Shown: in pieces, positions 18,457 through 27,070 of the stretch
How the letters are laid out: every line of letters begins with the position of its first letter
How positions within the stretch are numbered: position 1 is the first letter of the stretch
Position numbers and translations under genes: made by a program
Assembly: GCF_001651865.1 (NCBI RefSeq)
Contig: NZ_LPUX01000061.1
Span: 1 to 64,000 of the forward strand
Direction of reading: 5' to 3'
Source: Sinorhizobium glycinis
GTDB lineage: Bacteria; Pseudomonadota; Alphaproteobacteria; Rhizobiales; Rhizobiaceae
DNA length: 64,000 nt
Notes under the pieces: generated by a model
Told to the model about the DNA's origin: nothing
The model's input: only the letters and a program-made list of their open reading frames with translations
The model's database searches: none

Positions 18457-20136
18457 ATGGCGATTGAATCTGGGTCTGGCGACGATTGGTGGCGCGGCGC
18501 GGTGGTCTACCAGGTCTATCCGCGCTCCTTCCAGGATACCGATGGCGACGGCATAGGCGACCTCCGCGGCGTCACCCGGCGTCTGTCGCATATCGCCTCG
18601 CTCGGCGTCGACGCCATCTGGCTGTCACCCTTCTTCAAGTCGCCCCAGGCGGACATGGGCTACGACGTCTCGGATTATTGCGACGTCGATCCGATGTTCG
18701 GCACGCTTGCCGATTTCGACACGATGATGGCGGAGGCGCACCGGACGGGGCTGAAGGTGATCATCGACCAGGTGATCTCGCACACTTCCGACCGCCACCC
18801 CTGGTTCCTCGAGAGCCGCTCGAGCCGCACCAATGCCAAGGCGGACTGGTATGTCTGGGCAGATCCGAAGCCGGACGGGACGGCGCCCAACAACTGGCTT
18901 TCGATCTTCGGCGGCCCTGCCTGGGAATGGGACGGGGTGCGCAGGCAATATTACATGCACAATTTCCTGACGTCGCAGCCGGACCTCAATTTTCATCATC
19001 CGGAGGTTCAGGAGGCGCTGCTTGCGACGGTGCGCTTCTGGCTGGACCGCGGCGTCGACGGCTTCCGGCTCGACACCGTGAACTACTATTTCCATGACCG
19101 GCTTTTGCGGGACAATCCGCCGCTTGTGCCGGACCCCGATGCGACGAGCAGCGATGCGCCGGAGGTCAATCCCTACGGGATGCAGGATCATCTCTACGAC
19201 AAGACCCAGCCGGAGAATATCGCCTTTCTGCAGCGCTTGCGGCGCTTGCTCGACAGATATGGCGGCCGCGCGACGGTCGGCGAGGTCGGCGACGGCGCCC
19301 GTTCGCTGAAGACCGTTGCCGCCTATACGAGCGGCGGCGACAAGCTGCACATGTGCTACACGTTCGATCTGCTCGGCCCGGAATTCTCGGCACGCCATAT
19401 CCGCCGCTGCGTCGAGAATTTCCAGGCGATCGTCACCGATGGCTGGGTCTGCTGGGCCTTCTCCAACCACGACGTCATGCGCCATGTCAGCCGTTTTTCG
19501 CTGCGGGAGGCCGATCGGAAACGGCTGGCGAAACTCGCCATCTCCCTGCTTGCCAGCCTGCGCGGCTCGATCTGCCTCTACCAGGGCGAAGAATTGGGGC
19601 TGGCGGAGGCGGAACTCACCTATGAGGAGCTGCGCGACCCCTATGGCATCCGTTTCTGGCCCGCCTTCAAAGGCCGCGACGGCTGCCGGACGCCGATGGT
19701 CTGGGAACGGGATGAGGCGAATGCCGGCTTTTCCACCGGGTTTCCCTGGCTGCCGGTGCGCGAAGAACAGCGCGCCTTGGCGGTCGATGTCCAGGAGGGG
19801 GTGGCAGGCTCGGTGCTCGAGCATTACCGCGAGACACTCGCTTTCCGCCGCGCGCATGCGGCCCTTCTCGATGGCGACATGGCGTTCCTTGCGACCAATC
19901 AGGATGTACTGGCCTTCACCAGGGAGAAGAACGGCGAACGCCTGCTCTTCGTCTTCAACCTGACGGGAGAGCCGCAGGCGGTGCAGCTCGCCGTCGACAT
20001 GACGGTTGCCGAAGTGTTGCCGATTCCGGGATTTGCGCCCGTCTTCGCGGACAACACGATCAGGCTTGCCGCCTATGACGTTTTCTGCGGGAGGTTGGGT
20101 GAGCGACTTTCTCTCCTCCGTCATCCTCGGCCCTGA
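18457..20136 (+). CDS. Alpha-glucosidase (GH13)
   Basis: A 559-residue GH13 enzyme. The N-terminal WWRGAVVYQVYPRSFQDTDG and GIGDL are standard. Catalytic residues by position are D206 (GFRLD nucleophile), E276 (VGEVGD acid/base) and D339 (NHD). HTSDRHPWF and DLNFHHPEV point to an oligo-1,6-glucosidase/alpha-glucosidase rather than an amylase; AglA of rhizobial alpha-glucoside operons is the closest type I can recall, but no agl transport genes are present. The last residues (LLRHPRP) and the stop codon come from an invading inverted repeat. The start is ATG 18457; a TTG seven codons earlier is possible. Confidence 0.9.
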   Translation: MAIESGSGDDWWRGAVVYQVYPRSFQDTDGDGIGDLRGVTRRLSHIASLGVDAIWLSPFFKSPQADMGYDVSDYCDVDPMFGTLADFDTMMAEAHRTGLKVIIDQVISHTSDRHPWFLESRSSRTNAKADWYVWADPKPDGTAPNNWLSIFGGPAWEWDGVRRQYYMHNFLTSQPDLNFHHPEVQEALLATVRFWLDRGVDGFRLDTVNYYFHDRLLRDNPPLVPDPDATSSDAPEVNPYGMQDHLYDKTQPENIAFLQRLRRLLDRYGGRATVGEVGDGARSLKTVAAYTSGGDKLHMCYTFDLLGPEFSARHIRRCVENFQAIVTDGWVCWAFSNHDVMRHVSRFSLREADRKRLAKLAISLLASLRGSICLYQGEELGLAEAELTYEELRDPYGIRFWPAFKGRDGCRTPMVWERDEANAGFSTGFPWLPVREEQRALAVDVQEGVAGSVLEHYRETLAFRRAHAALLDGDMAFLATNQDVLAFTREKNGERLLFVFNLTGEPQAVQLAVDMTVAEVLPIPGFAPVFADNTIRLAAYDVFCGRLGERLSLLRHPRP

Positions 20137-20277
20137 GCCGAGGATCCAGTCACGAGACCGCAAACCCGAATAGTGGCTCCGAACTTCTCGGACGTGATGT
20201 TGCCGGCGCGCGATCCTCTTGTGTCGCGCGTCAAGACATGCGCCCGGATCCTCGGCTCATGGCCGAGGATGACGGAG
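20116..20277. repeat. Inverted-repeat element (GTCATCCTCGG family), copy 1
   Basis: The outer ends are inverted (CTCCGTCATCCTCGGC ... GCCGAGGATGACGGAG) and each end folds on itself (CCTCGGC...GCCGAGG). The interior is about 100 bases without coding capacity. The left end overlaps the 3' end of the alpha-glucosidase gene. A second copy is at 56576-56718. The structure is that of a small non-autonomous or REP-like element. Confidence 0.8.
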
Positions 20278-20379
20278 CAGGAGGGGAAGGCGGTGCCAGT
20301 CGGCTCAAGGCAGAGGACTGCGGCCGACGAGCGGAGCATCGGCGAAAACGGGGCAAATTGAGCGACGGTCCGGCCGACT

Positions 20380-22077
20380 TCACCCGATCAGCGCGAACTT
20401 GTCGACGTCCACGAGGCCGCGATCCGAAATCTTCAGGTGCGGGATCACCGGCAGCGGCAGGAAGGCGAGCTGCAGGAAAGGCTCTTCCAGCGTCGCTCCG
20501 AGCGCGAAGGCGGCCTGGCGCAGGTGGTGGAGGATGTCGCGCACGCGCTCATAAGGCTCCAGGCTCATCAGTCCGGCGATCGGCAATGCGATTTCGCCGG
20601 TCACCTTGCCATTCTCGACGACGACGAAGCCGCCCCTGATCTGACCGAGGCGATTGGCGGCAACCGCCATGTCCTCCTCGCTCACCCCGACAACGCAGAT
20701 ATTGTGGCTGTCGTGGCCGACGGTGGAGGCGATGGCGCCTTTCTTCAGGCCGAAGCCCTGGACGAAGCCGTTGGCATGATTGCCGTTGACGCCGTGGCGT
20801 TCGATGACGGCGACCTTGATGATGTCACGGTCGAGATCGGGACCAGTCTGGTTGCCCTCGGCCGGCAGGCGAAAGCGCCGGTGCTCGGTGATGATCTTGC
20901 CGGGCAGCACACCGATCACCGAGGTCTCGCCATCGCTGTGGGGCACGGCGAAATCGGCCGCCTTGACCTCACGCGCCTTGACGCTGTCGAGCCCGACCGG
21001 CTCGACCGGTTTGCGCCGGGCAAAGAGGGCGTCGGTCACACGCCTTCCGCCAGAAAAGACCATCTCGGCCTTGCAATTTTCCAAGCTGTCGACGACGACG
21101 AGATCAGCCCGCCAACCCGGCGCAACCAGGCCGCGGTCGCTAAGCCCGAAGGCACGCGCCGCCGAGATCGAGGCGGCGCGATAGACCGCCAGCGGCTCGA
21201 CGCCCGCAGCGATCGCCGTGCGGATCATGTGGTCGAGATGGCCCTGTTCGGCGATGTCGAGCGGATTGCGATCGTCCGTGCAGAGCGCCAGATAGGGCGA
21301 GAGCCGCTCGGTGATGATCGGCATCAGCGCATGCAGGTCTTTCGAGACCGATCCTTCGCGCACGAGGATGTGCATGCCCTTGCGGATCTTTTCGAGCGCT
21401 TCCTCGGCGCTCGTGCATTCGTGGTCGGTGCGGATGCCGGTTGCGAGGTAACCGTTCAGTTCCTTGCCGCGCAAGAGCGGTGCATGGCCATCGATGTGGC
21501 CGCCCTGGAAGGCGTCGAGCTTGGCGAGGCAGACCGGATCCTTGTGGATGACGCCGGGGAAATTCATGAATTCGGCAAGGCCGATCACCTTGGGGTGATG
21601 GCGAAAAGGCGTGAGCCGCTCGATCGGCAGATCGGCGCCGGCCGTCTCCAGATGCGTTGCCGGCACGCAGGAGGAAAGCTGGACGCGGATGTCCATTATC
21701 GTTTCGACCGCCGAGTCCAGGAAGAACTGGATACCCTCGGTGCCGAGCACGTTGGCGATCTCGTGCGGATCGCAGATCGCCGTCGTGATGCCGAGCGGCA
21801 GGACGCAGCGGTCGAATTCGTGCGGGGTGACGAGAGAGGATTCGATGTGCAGATGCGTGTCGATAAAGCCGGGAACGACGATGCGGCCGGAGACGTCGAT
21901 CTCCTCGCGCCCCTCGTAGTCGCCGCAGGTGCCGACGATCCGGTCACCCGACATGGCAATGTCGGATGCGACGAGTTCGCCGGTGGCGAGATCGAAAAAC
22001 TGCCCGCCCTTGAGCACGATGTCGGCCGGTTTTCGGCCGACGCCTTGATCGATTAGCCGTTCCAGCGCATCGGACAT
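20380..22077 (-). CDS. ade: Adenine deaminase
   Basis: A 565-residue amidohydrolase that converts adenine to hypoxanthine and ammonia. The metal-site block [14 protein letters not shown] lies near residue 70. [20 protein letters not shown] and [10 protein letters not shown] are all characteristic of bacterial Ade, as is the C-terminal domain with [15 protein letters not shown]. The product is a substrate for xanthine dehydrogenase, which is also encoded in this window, although the genes are 15 kb apart. Confidence 0.96.
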   Translation of the reverse strand: MSDALERLIDQGVGRKPADIVLKGGQFFDLATGELVASDIAMSGDRIVGTCGDYEGREEIDVSGRIVVPGFIDTHLHIESSLVTPHEFDRCVLPLGITTAICDPHEIANVLGTEGIQFFLDSAVETIMDIRVQLSSCVPATHLETAGADLPIERLTPFRHHPKVIGLAEFMNFPGVIHKDPVCLAKLDAFQGGHIDGHAPLLRGKELNGYLATGIRTDHECTSAEEALEKIRKGMHILVREGSVSKDLHALMPIITERLSPYLALCTDDRNPLDIAEQGHLDHMIRTAIAAGVEPLAVYRAASISAARAFGLSDRGLVAPGWRADLVVVDSLENCKAEMVFSGGRRVTDALFARRKPVEPVGLDSVKAREVKAADFAVPHSDGETSVIGVLPGKIITEHRRFRLPAEGNQTGPDLDRDIIKVAVIERHGVNGNHANGFVQGFGLKKGAIASTVGHDSHNICVVGVSEEDMAVAANRLGQIRGGFVVVENGKVTGEIALPIAGLMSLEPYERVRDILHHLRQAAFALGATLEEPFLQLAFLPLPVIPHLKISDRGLVDVDKFALIG

Positions 22078-22115
22078 GCCTGCACCTCGCCCCTTGCTGC
22101 TTTGCTGACGACAAT

Positions 22116-22145
22116 AACCCTCTCTCCGCGCGCGGGGAAAGGGTT
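22116..22145. repeat. Partial RIME-type hairpin
   Basis: AACCCTCTCTCCGCGCG facing CGGGGAAAGGGTT forms one hairpin with mismatches, resembling a degenerate half of the RIME elements. It lies between ade and the aminotransferase gene, both on the minus strand. Confidence 0.55.
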
Positions 22146-22167
22146 CGAGAATCGCGAGCGTGAATTC

Positions 22168-23496
22168 TCAGATATTGCTCTTCAGAACGTCGCGCAGCTT
22201 GTCGAAGAGTTCGTCGATCTGGTGTTTCTCGATGATCAACGGCGGCGACAGCGCGATGATATCGCCGGTCGTGCGGATCAAGAGGCCCTTCTCGTAGGCC
22301 TTCAGGAAGGCGGAGAAGGCACGCTTCGTCGGCTCTCCGGCGATCGGCTCGAGCTCGACCGCGCCGATCAGGCCGATGTTGCGGATGTCGATGACGTGCG
22401 GGCAGTCCTTCAGCGAATGCAGCGCCTCTTCCCAATAAGGCGCGAGCTCGGCGGCGCGCGTCAGGAGGCCTTCCGCCTTGTAGGTGTCGAGCGTTCCGAG
22501 TGCTGCGGCCGAGGCGATCGGGTTGCCGGAATAGGTATAGCCGTGGAAGAACTCGATCAGATGCTCCGGCCCGGTCATGAAAGCATCGTGAATTTCCGAG
22601 GTGACGAACACCGCGCCCATCGGGATCACGCCGTTGGTGAGACCCTTGGCGGTGGTGATGATATCGGGCTTCACGTCGAAATATTGCGCCGCGAAGGGCG
22701 TGCCGAGGCGGCCGTAACCGGTGATGACCTCGTCGAAGATCAAGAGGATACCGTGCTTGGTGCAGATCTCGCGCAGCTTCTGGAGATAACCTTTCGGCGG
22801 GATGAGCACGCCGGTGGAGCCGGCGACCGGCTCGACGATGACAGCCGCGATCGTCGAGGCGTCGTGGAGGGTGACGATCCGCTCCAGTTCGCTCGCGAGA
22901 TCGGCGCCGTGCTCGGGCTCGCCGCGGGTAAACGCATTCTTGGCGGGCAGGTGGGTGTGCGGCAGATGGTCGACGCCGGTCAGCAGCGTGCCGAACATCT
23001 TGCGGTTGGCGACGATGCCGCCGACCGAAATGCCGCCGAAATTGACGCCGTGATAGCCGCGCTCGCGGCCGATCAGGCGGAAGCGCGAGCCGTTGCCCTT
23101 GGCACGGTGATAGGCGAGCGCCACCTTCAAGGCGGTGTCGACCGATTCCGAACCGGAATTGGTGTAGAGAACATGGTTCAGCCCCTCAGGCGCGATGTCG
23201 ACAAGCCGGTTGGCAAGTTCGAAAGCCTTTGGATGACCAAGCTGAAAGGCCGGCGCATAGTCGAGTTCGCCCGCCTGTTCGCGGATCGCCTCGGTGATCT
23301 TCGGCCGACAGTGACCCGCATTGACGCACCAGAGCCCGGCCGTTCCATCGAGCACTGTCCGCCCGTCATGGGTGGTGTAGTACATGTCTTTTGCGCCGAC
23401 GAAGAGGCGCGGCTCCTTCTTGAACTGCCGATTGGCGGTGAACGGCATCCAGAAGGCGCTGAGGTCGTTCGGGGTGGTGTTAAGACGGCTCGACAT
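22168..23496 (-). CDS. Class-III omega-amino acid:pyruvate aminotransferase
   Basis: A 442-residue PLP enzyme. The N-terminal FWMPFTANRQFK and GLWCVNAGH are typical of beta-alanine/omega-amino acid:pyruvate transaminases. The cofactor blocks are TNSGSESVDTALK, GYHGVNFGG, FDEVITGYGRLG and TTAKGLTNG (Schiff-base lysine). It is upstream of ade on the same strand with a 90-base gap, so cotranscription is possible but unproven. Exact amino donor not determinable. Confidence 0.88.
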   Translation of the reverse strand: MSSRLNTTPNDLSAFWMPFTANRQFKKEPRLFVGAKDMYYTTHDGRTVLDGTAGLWCVNAGHCRPKITEAIREQAGELDYAPAFQLGHPKAFELANRLVDIAPEGLNHVLYTNSGSESVDTALKVALAYHRAKGNGSRFRLIGRERGYHGVNFGGISVGGIVANRKMFGTLLTGVDHLPHTHLPAKNAFTRGEPEHGADLASELERIVTLHDASTIAAVIVEPVAGSTGVLIPPKGYLQKLREICTKHGILLIFDEVITGYGRLGTPFAAQYFDVKPDIITTAKGLTNGVIPMGAVFVTSEIHDAFMTGPEHLIEFFHGYTYSGNPIASAAALGTLDTYKAEGLLTRAAELAPYWEEALHSLKDCPHVIDIRNIGLIGAVELEPIAGEPTKRAFSAFLKAYEKGLLIRTTGDIIALSPPLIIEKHQIDELFDKLRDVLKSNI

Positions 23497-23643
23497 GTCC
23501 TGTTCTCCTCGTCGGATCTTGTTGCCGCAGGCGTGAGCAGCTGAGCGGATCCGGATTCTTTTACCCGTTGGTCAAATTATCAGCGCCCCTGTGAGCGTCA
23601 AGCCTGCGGAGGCCTTGCGGTGGTTCGCTCTTGCGCAAGAAAT

Positions 23644-23670
23644 AAGCCCCGCGATTGCTCGTCGGGGCTT
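23644..23670. terminator. Hairpin terminator downstream of nolR
   Basis: AAGCCCCG and CGGGGCTT form an 8-bp stem about 33 bases past the nolR stop. The nolR-strand transcript reads into a short T-rich tail after it. Confidence 0.6.
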
Positions 23671-23702
23671 TGGACTTGCAGCTCTTGCCGGCGTCTTGGG
23701 AG

Positions 23703-24059
23703 TCAGGCCGACTTGCGTACGAGGGGCTTTTCTACCACGACGCTCGCGGCGGCGCCGTAGATTTCGGAGAGGGCGCCCAAAATCTTCATGACGGCATCGG
23801 ACGAACTCGAGTAATAGATCGTCTGGGCGTCACGACGGGTGCTAACCAGATTCTGGGCACGCAACTTCGAGAGGTGCTGCGAAAGAGCCGACTGGCTCAG
23901 CCCGACCTTGTTGGCCAATGTGCCTACCGCCATTTCCTCCTTGACCAGAGAGTCGAGAATGAGCAGGCGTTTTGGATTTGCCATGGCCGAGAGGAAACCG
24001 GCTGCGATCTCCGCTTCCTCATGTTTTTCAGGCGAAAGTGGCTGCATTGCGTGCTCCAT
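23703..24059 (-). CDS. nolR: NolR, ArsR-family nodulation regulator
   Basis: A 118-residue winged-helix repressor that controls nod genes and other symbiosis functions in Sinorhizobium. The core (AAGFLSAMANPKRLLILDSL, LSQSALSQHLSKLR, then the wing RRDAQTIYYS) matches my memory of S. meliloti/S. fredii NolR almost residue for residue. It lacks the metal-binding cysteines of metal-sensing ArsR proteins. ATG 24059 is the first in frame; an ATG three codons later has a better-placed GGAG. A NolR-type operator lies 45-60 bases upstream, so autoregulation is expected. Confidence 0.93.
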   Translation of the reverse strand: MEHAMQPLSPEKHEEAEIAAGFLSAMANPKRLLILDSLVKEEMAVGTLANKVGLSQSALSQHLSKLRAQNLVSTRRDAQTIYYSSSSDAVMKILGALSEIYGAAASVVVEKPLVRKSA

Positions 24060-24103
24060 GCGAGGATTACATCACACGTAGTTATATTTTACGAAGCACG
24101 ATA

Positions 24104-24119
24104 ATTAGCCGTGATGCAT
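24104..24119 (-). promoter_or_regulatory. NolR operator (autoregulatory)
   Basis: ATTAG, nine bases, AT: an exact fit to the NolR consensus (A/T)TTAG-N9-A(T/A), in the promoter region of nolR itself. Confidence 0.75.
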
Positions 24120-24166
24120 AAAAGGGCAACTACCCACTGCAAGAATTGGGGGTAGCTAAGTGCCGA

Positions 24167-24910
24167 TTAACCGTTAAGTTTTTTCAAAATTGGCCGCAAC
24201 TGCACCGTGTTTTCGATAACCGCGTCAAATTCCAGACGCTGCAATCTCTCTCCGTCGGAAAGGTCGAGGCCGGCCGCATCGATTCCGACGATCTTCCAGT
24301 CGCCTTCCGCCGCACGGCAGTGAAATGTCGCATAGTGCTTCACGGCGTCTCTGTGATCGGCGTTCATATGCTCGATCGCACTGCCCTCCATCTCGGCGAG
24401 CGCGGCGATCGCGGGCGAAGCAATGACGAGGTCCCTGTCAGTCAGCGCATAGGCGCGGCCGAAGCCGCCATTGAGGCTGGCGCGCAGCGGGGCAAGGCGG
24501 AAAAAGCCGAAATCCGGAAAATCCACATAGAGCCGGGCTTTAGGGTGGCGGCGAAGAAAACGTTCGCGGATGCGGCCATGCGCGGCGCTGTCGCGCGCGA
24601 CCTCTTCGGCCTCGCATTGGATGGTCAGGCGCGGATGGGCGAGGGGATCGCCCTTGCCCGGCTCGCCCGCCAGCAGGGAGGCGCGCGGGTCGGCAATGAG
24701 CGCCTGGGTATGGGTCGAAAGCCGCGAGACGAGAATGACCGGCGCTCCGTCAATGTCGATGCCGATCAACACGCGGCTGACGAAGGGGAAGCCGTTGCCT
24801 TCGGGCTCGAGCACAGCGAGCGCGCCGCTTCGCGCCGAGCGGAGCAACGTGCGGGCAAGCTTGCGTGCCTCGTCGTCGGTCTCACGCAGGACGTTCGGTT
24901 TGTCGCTCAT
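24167..24910 (-). CDS. HugZ/HutZ-family heme-utilisation protein
   Basis: A 247-residue protein. The N-terminal split-barrel FMN-binding-like (pyridoxamine-oxidase-type) domain runs to about residue 150 (ARKLARTLLRSARSGALAVL, FPFVSRVLIGID). The C-terminal domain carries MEGSAIEHMNADHRDAV, the DUF2470/HugZ heme-side block. Family members degrade heme or bind it for iron release. The ATG at 24910 is preferred to one ten codons upstream. It is upstream of nolR on the same strand, with the NolR operator in the gap. Confidence 0.82.
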   Translation of the reverse strand: MSDKPNVLRETDDEARKLARTLLRSARSGALAVLEPEGNGFPFVSRVLIGIDIDGAPVILVSRLSTHTQALIADPRASLLAGEPGKGDPLAHPRLTIQCEAEEVARDSAAHGRIRERFLRRHPKARLYVDFPDFGFFRLAPLRASLNGGFGRAYALTDRDLVIASPAIAALAEMEGSAIEHMNADHRDAVKHYATFHCRAAEGDWKIVGIDAAGLDLSDGERLQRLEFDAVIENTVQLRPILKKLNG

Positions 24911-24937
24911 GATGCGCTTCCTCGCGGTGAGTCCAAA

Positions 24938-24970
24938 CAAAAAAGCCCGGAGCGGCTGCTCCAGGCTTCT
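24938..24970 (-). terminator. Terminator after choV
   Basis: Minus-strand stem AAGCCTGGAGC / GCTCCGGGCTT with one mismatch and a run of six T residues, between the choV stop and the HugZ start. It ends the choline operon transcript. Confidence 0.8.
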
Positions 24971-24993
24971 TTTGAACCGCTCGGTTTACCGCG

Positions 24994-26043
24994 TCAATCT
25001 TTGCTGCGGTGGCGTGTCAGGCCTTCGACGATGTTTTGCGCGTCGATGGTCCCGACCACCGCGCCGTTATCGACGACGCCGATGCTGCCAGGCTGGCGGG
25101 ACATGGCGTCGAGGATGTCGACGAGCGGCGTGGTGGGCTTGGCGGTTGCCGTCACGCCGGCATTGGCAGCGGCTCGCTCGACGCCGGTCTGCATCACGTC
25201 CTTCGCCGTCAGCATGGTGATGGGGTTCATGTGCTGGACGAAATCGGCCACGTATTGGTTGGCGGGGTTCTTGACGATCTCCTGCGGCGTGCCGCACTGG
25301 ATGATTCGCCCGCCCTCCATGATGGCGATGCGATTGCCGATGCGGAAGGCCTCGTCGAGGTCGTGGCTGACGAAGATGATCGTCTTCTTCAGCCGCCGCT
25401 GGAATTCGAGCAGTTCGTCCTGCAGGCGCGTGCGGATCAACGGGTCGAGGGCCGAGAACGGCTCATCCATCAGAAGGATCGGGGCGCCGGTGGCGAAGGC
25501 CCGTGCCAGGCCGACGCGCTGTTGCATGCCGCCCGAAAGCTCGTTCACCTTGCGGTCCGCCCACTTGGTCAGGTTGACGAGTTCAAGCTGCTCGCCGACG
25601 CGCTTCTTCCGCTCGGCGTCGCCCACCCCCGCCAGTTCGAGGCCGAAGCCGACATTGTCGGCCACCGTGCGCCAGGGAAGCAGGGCGAACTGCTGGAACA
25701 CCATCGACACCGTGTGCATGCGGAAGTCCCGCAGAGCCTTGGCGTTGCAACGGTACGGGTTCAGCGATCCGCCCGGAGTCTTGACCTCGACCTCGCCGCG
25801 GACGACAGGGGCAAGCCCGTTGACGGCTCGCAGCAGCGTCGACTTGCCGGAGCCGGACAGGCCCATCAGCACGAGGATCTCGCCTTCGTGGATCGCCAGC
25901 GAGGCGCCGGCAACGCCAAGCACGTGGCCTGTGGCGGCGCCGATCTCGTCGCGGGTCTTGCCCTGATCGACCATCTGCAGGGCAGGCTGCGGGTTCTTGC
26001 CGAAGATGATGTCGACATTCTTGAAAACGACGGCTTCGGTCAT
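24994..26043 (-). CDS. choV: Choline ABC transporter, ATP-binding subunit
   Basis: A 349-residue ProV/OpuAA-type ATPase. Walker A is GLSGSGKST, the Q-loop FQQFALLPWRTV, the signature LSGGMQQRVGLARA, and Walker B ILLMDEPFSALD. A C-terminal CBS-like segment (PLVDILDAM ... GSIGVVDNGAVVGTI) follows, as in osmolyte importers. It starts 4 bases inside choW (overlapping ATGA). With choW and choX it forms the high-affinity choline uptake system of Sinorhizobium. Confidence 0.95.
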   Translation of the reverse strand: MTEAVVFKNVDIIFGKNPQPALQMVDQGKTRDEIGAATGHVLGVAGASLAIHEGEILVLMGLSGSGKSTLLRAVNGLAPVVRGEVEVKTPGGSLNPYRCNAKALRDFRMHTVSMVFQQFALLPWRTVADNVGFGLELAGVGDAERKKRVGEQLELVNLTKWADRKVNELSGGMQQRVGLARAFATGAPILLMDEPFSALDPLIRTRLQDELLEFQRRLKKTIIFVSHDLDEAFRIGNRIAIMEGGRIIQCGTPQEIVKNPANQYVADFVQHMNPITMLTAKDVMQTGVERAAANAGVTATAKPTTPLVDILDAMSRQPGSIGVVDNGAVVGTIDAQNIVEGLTRHRSKD

Positions 26044-26885
26044 GCGCCTTCTCCTTCGTCGGACGTGCGGAAAAGACGGTCGAGAACGATGGCCAGGATG
26101 ACGATACAGAGCCCGGACTCGAACCCCCTGGCGATATTGACCGTGTTCAGCGCCCGAAGGACGGGCACGCCGAGGCCGTCGGCACCGACGAGCGCGGCGA
26201 TGACCACCATCGAGAGCGACAGCATGATCGTCTGCGTCAGCCCGGCCATGATCTGCGGCATGGCGAACGGGATCTCGACCTTGCGCAGCACCTGCCATGG
26301 GGTGGCGCCGAAGGACTCGGCCGCCTCGACCAGCGACGGCGGCGTCGAGATGATGCCGAGACGCGTCAGGCGGATCGGTGCGGGAATGGCGAAAATAACC
26401 GTCGCGATCAGCCCCGGCACCATGCCGAGGCCGAAAAGGATCAGCGCCGGAATGAGATAGACGAAGGTCGGGATCGTCTGCATCAGGTCGAGGATCGGGC
26501 GCATGATCGAGTAGACCCAGGCGCGCCGCGCGGCCACGATGCCGAGCGGCACGCCGACGGCCATGCTGACGAAGCTCGCCGCGAGCACCAGCGCCAGCGT
26601 CTCCGTCGTTTCCTGCCAGTAGCCCTGATTGACGATCAGGAGCAGCCCAAGACAGGTGAATACGGCGATGCCGATCGAGCGGCGAAACCACCACGCAAGT
26701 GCGGTCACGATCGCAATGACGATGAGCGGGTGCGGCGTCTGGAGGATGTAGAGCAGGACCGAGATGATGCCCGAGAGCAGATTTGCGAGCTGGTCGAAGA
26801 ACAGCTCGAAATTCGTCGTCAGCCAGTCGACGAACGCCTTGGCCCAGCCGCCGATCGGGATGCGATTATCAGTCAGAAATTCCAC
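26040..26885 (-). CDS. choW: Choline ABC transporter, permease subunit
   Basis: A 281-residue inner-membrane permease with about six to seven hydrophobic helices. The cytoplasmic coupling loop reads EAAESFGATPWQVLRKVEIP, and PLGIVAARRAWVYSIMRPILDLMQTIP is typical of ProW/ChoW. A terminator-like hairpin separates it from choX. Confidence 0.95.
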   Translation of the reverse strand: MEFLTDNRIPIGGWAKAFVDWLTTNFELFFDQLANLLSGIISVLLYILQTPHPLIVIAIVTALAWWFRRSIGIAVFTCLGLLLIVNQGYWQETTETLALVLAASFVSMAVGVPLGIVAARRAWVYSIMRPILDLMQTIPTFVYLIPALILFGLGMVPGLIATVIFAIPAPIRLTRLGIISTPPSLVEAAESFGATPWQVLRKVEIPFAMPQIMAGLTQTIMLSLSMVVIAALVGADGLGVPVLRALNTVNIARGFESGLCIVILAIVLDRLFRTSDEGEGA

Positions 26886-26936
26886 GAAACTGGATCCCTC
26901 TTGTCAGGGTCAAACACTGATCGCATGAAGCGGTGG

Positions 26937-26961
26937 AAAAGGGCGGGGGAGTTCCCCGCCC
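26937..26961 (-). terminator. Hairpin between choX and choW
   Basis: Read on the minus strand, GGGCGGGG and CCCCGCCC form a strong stem followed by TTTT. Placed just after the binding-protein gene, it would give partial termination or 3'-end protection, keeping ChoX in excess over ChoW and ChoV. Confidence 0.65.
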
Positions 26962-27070
26962 GACTGCATGTTTCCTTCAATCAAAGCCGATCAGAGGACT
27001 GAGGCATGCAGCAATCTTGGAGTGCTGCAGCGACCTTTGCGCGACGAACGGCCGCGCGGCGCTACGGCAA

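Noticed and set aside
24994-26694. A longer choV beginning at 26694
   Set aside because: The extension reads through choW in the wrong frame; the ATGA overlap with choW at 26040-26043 fixes the real start.
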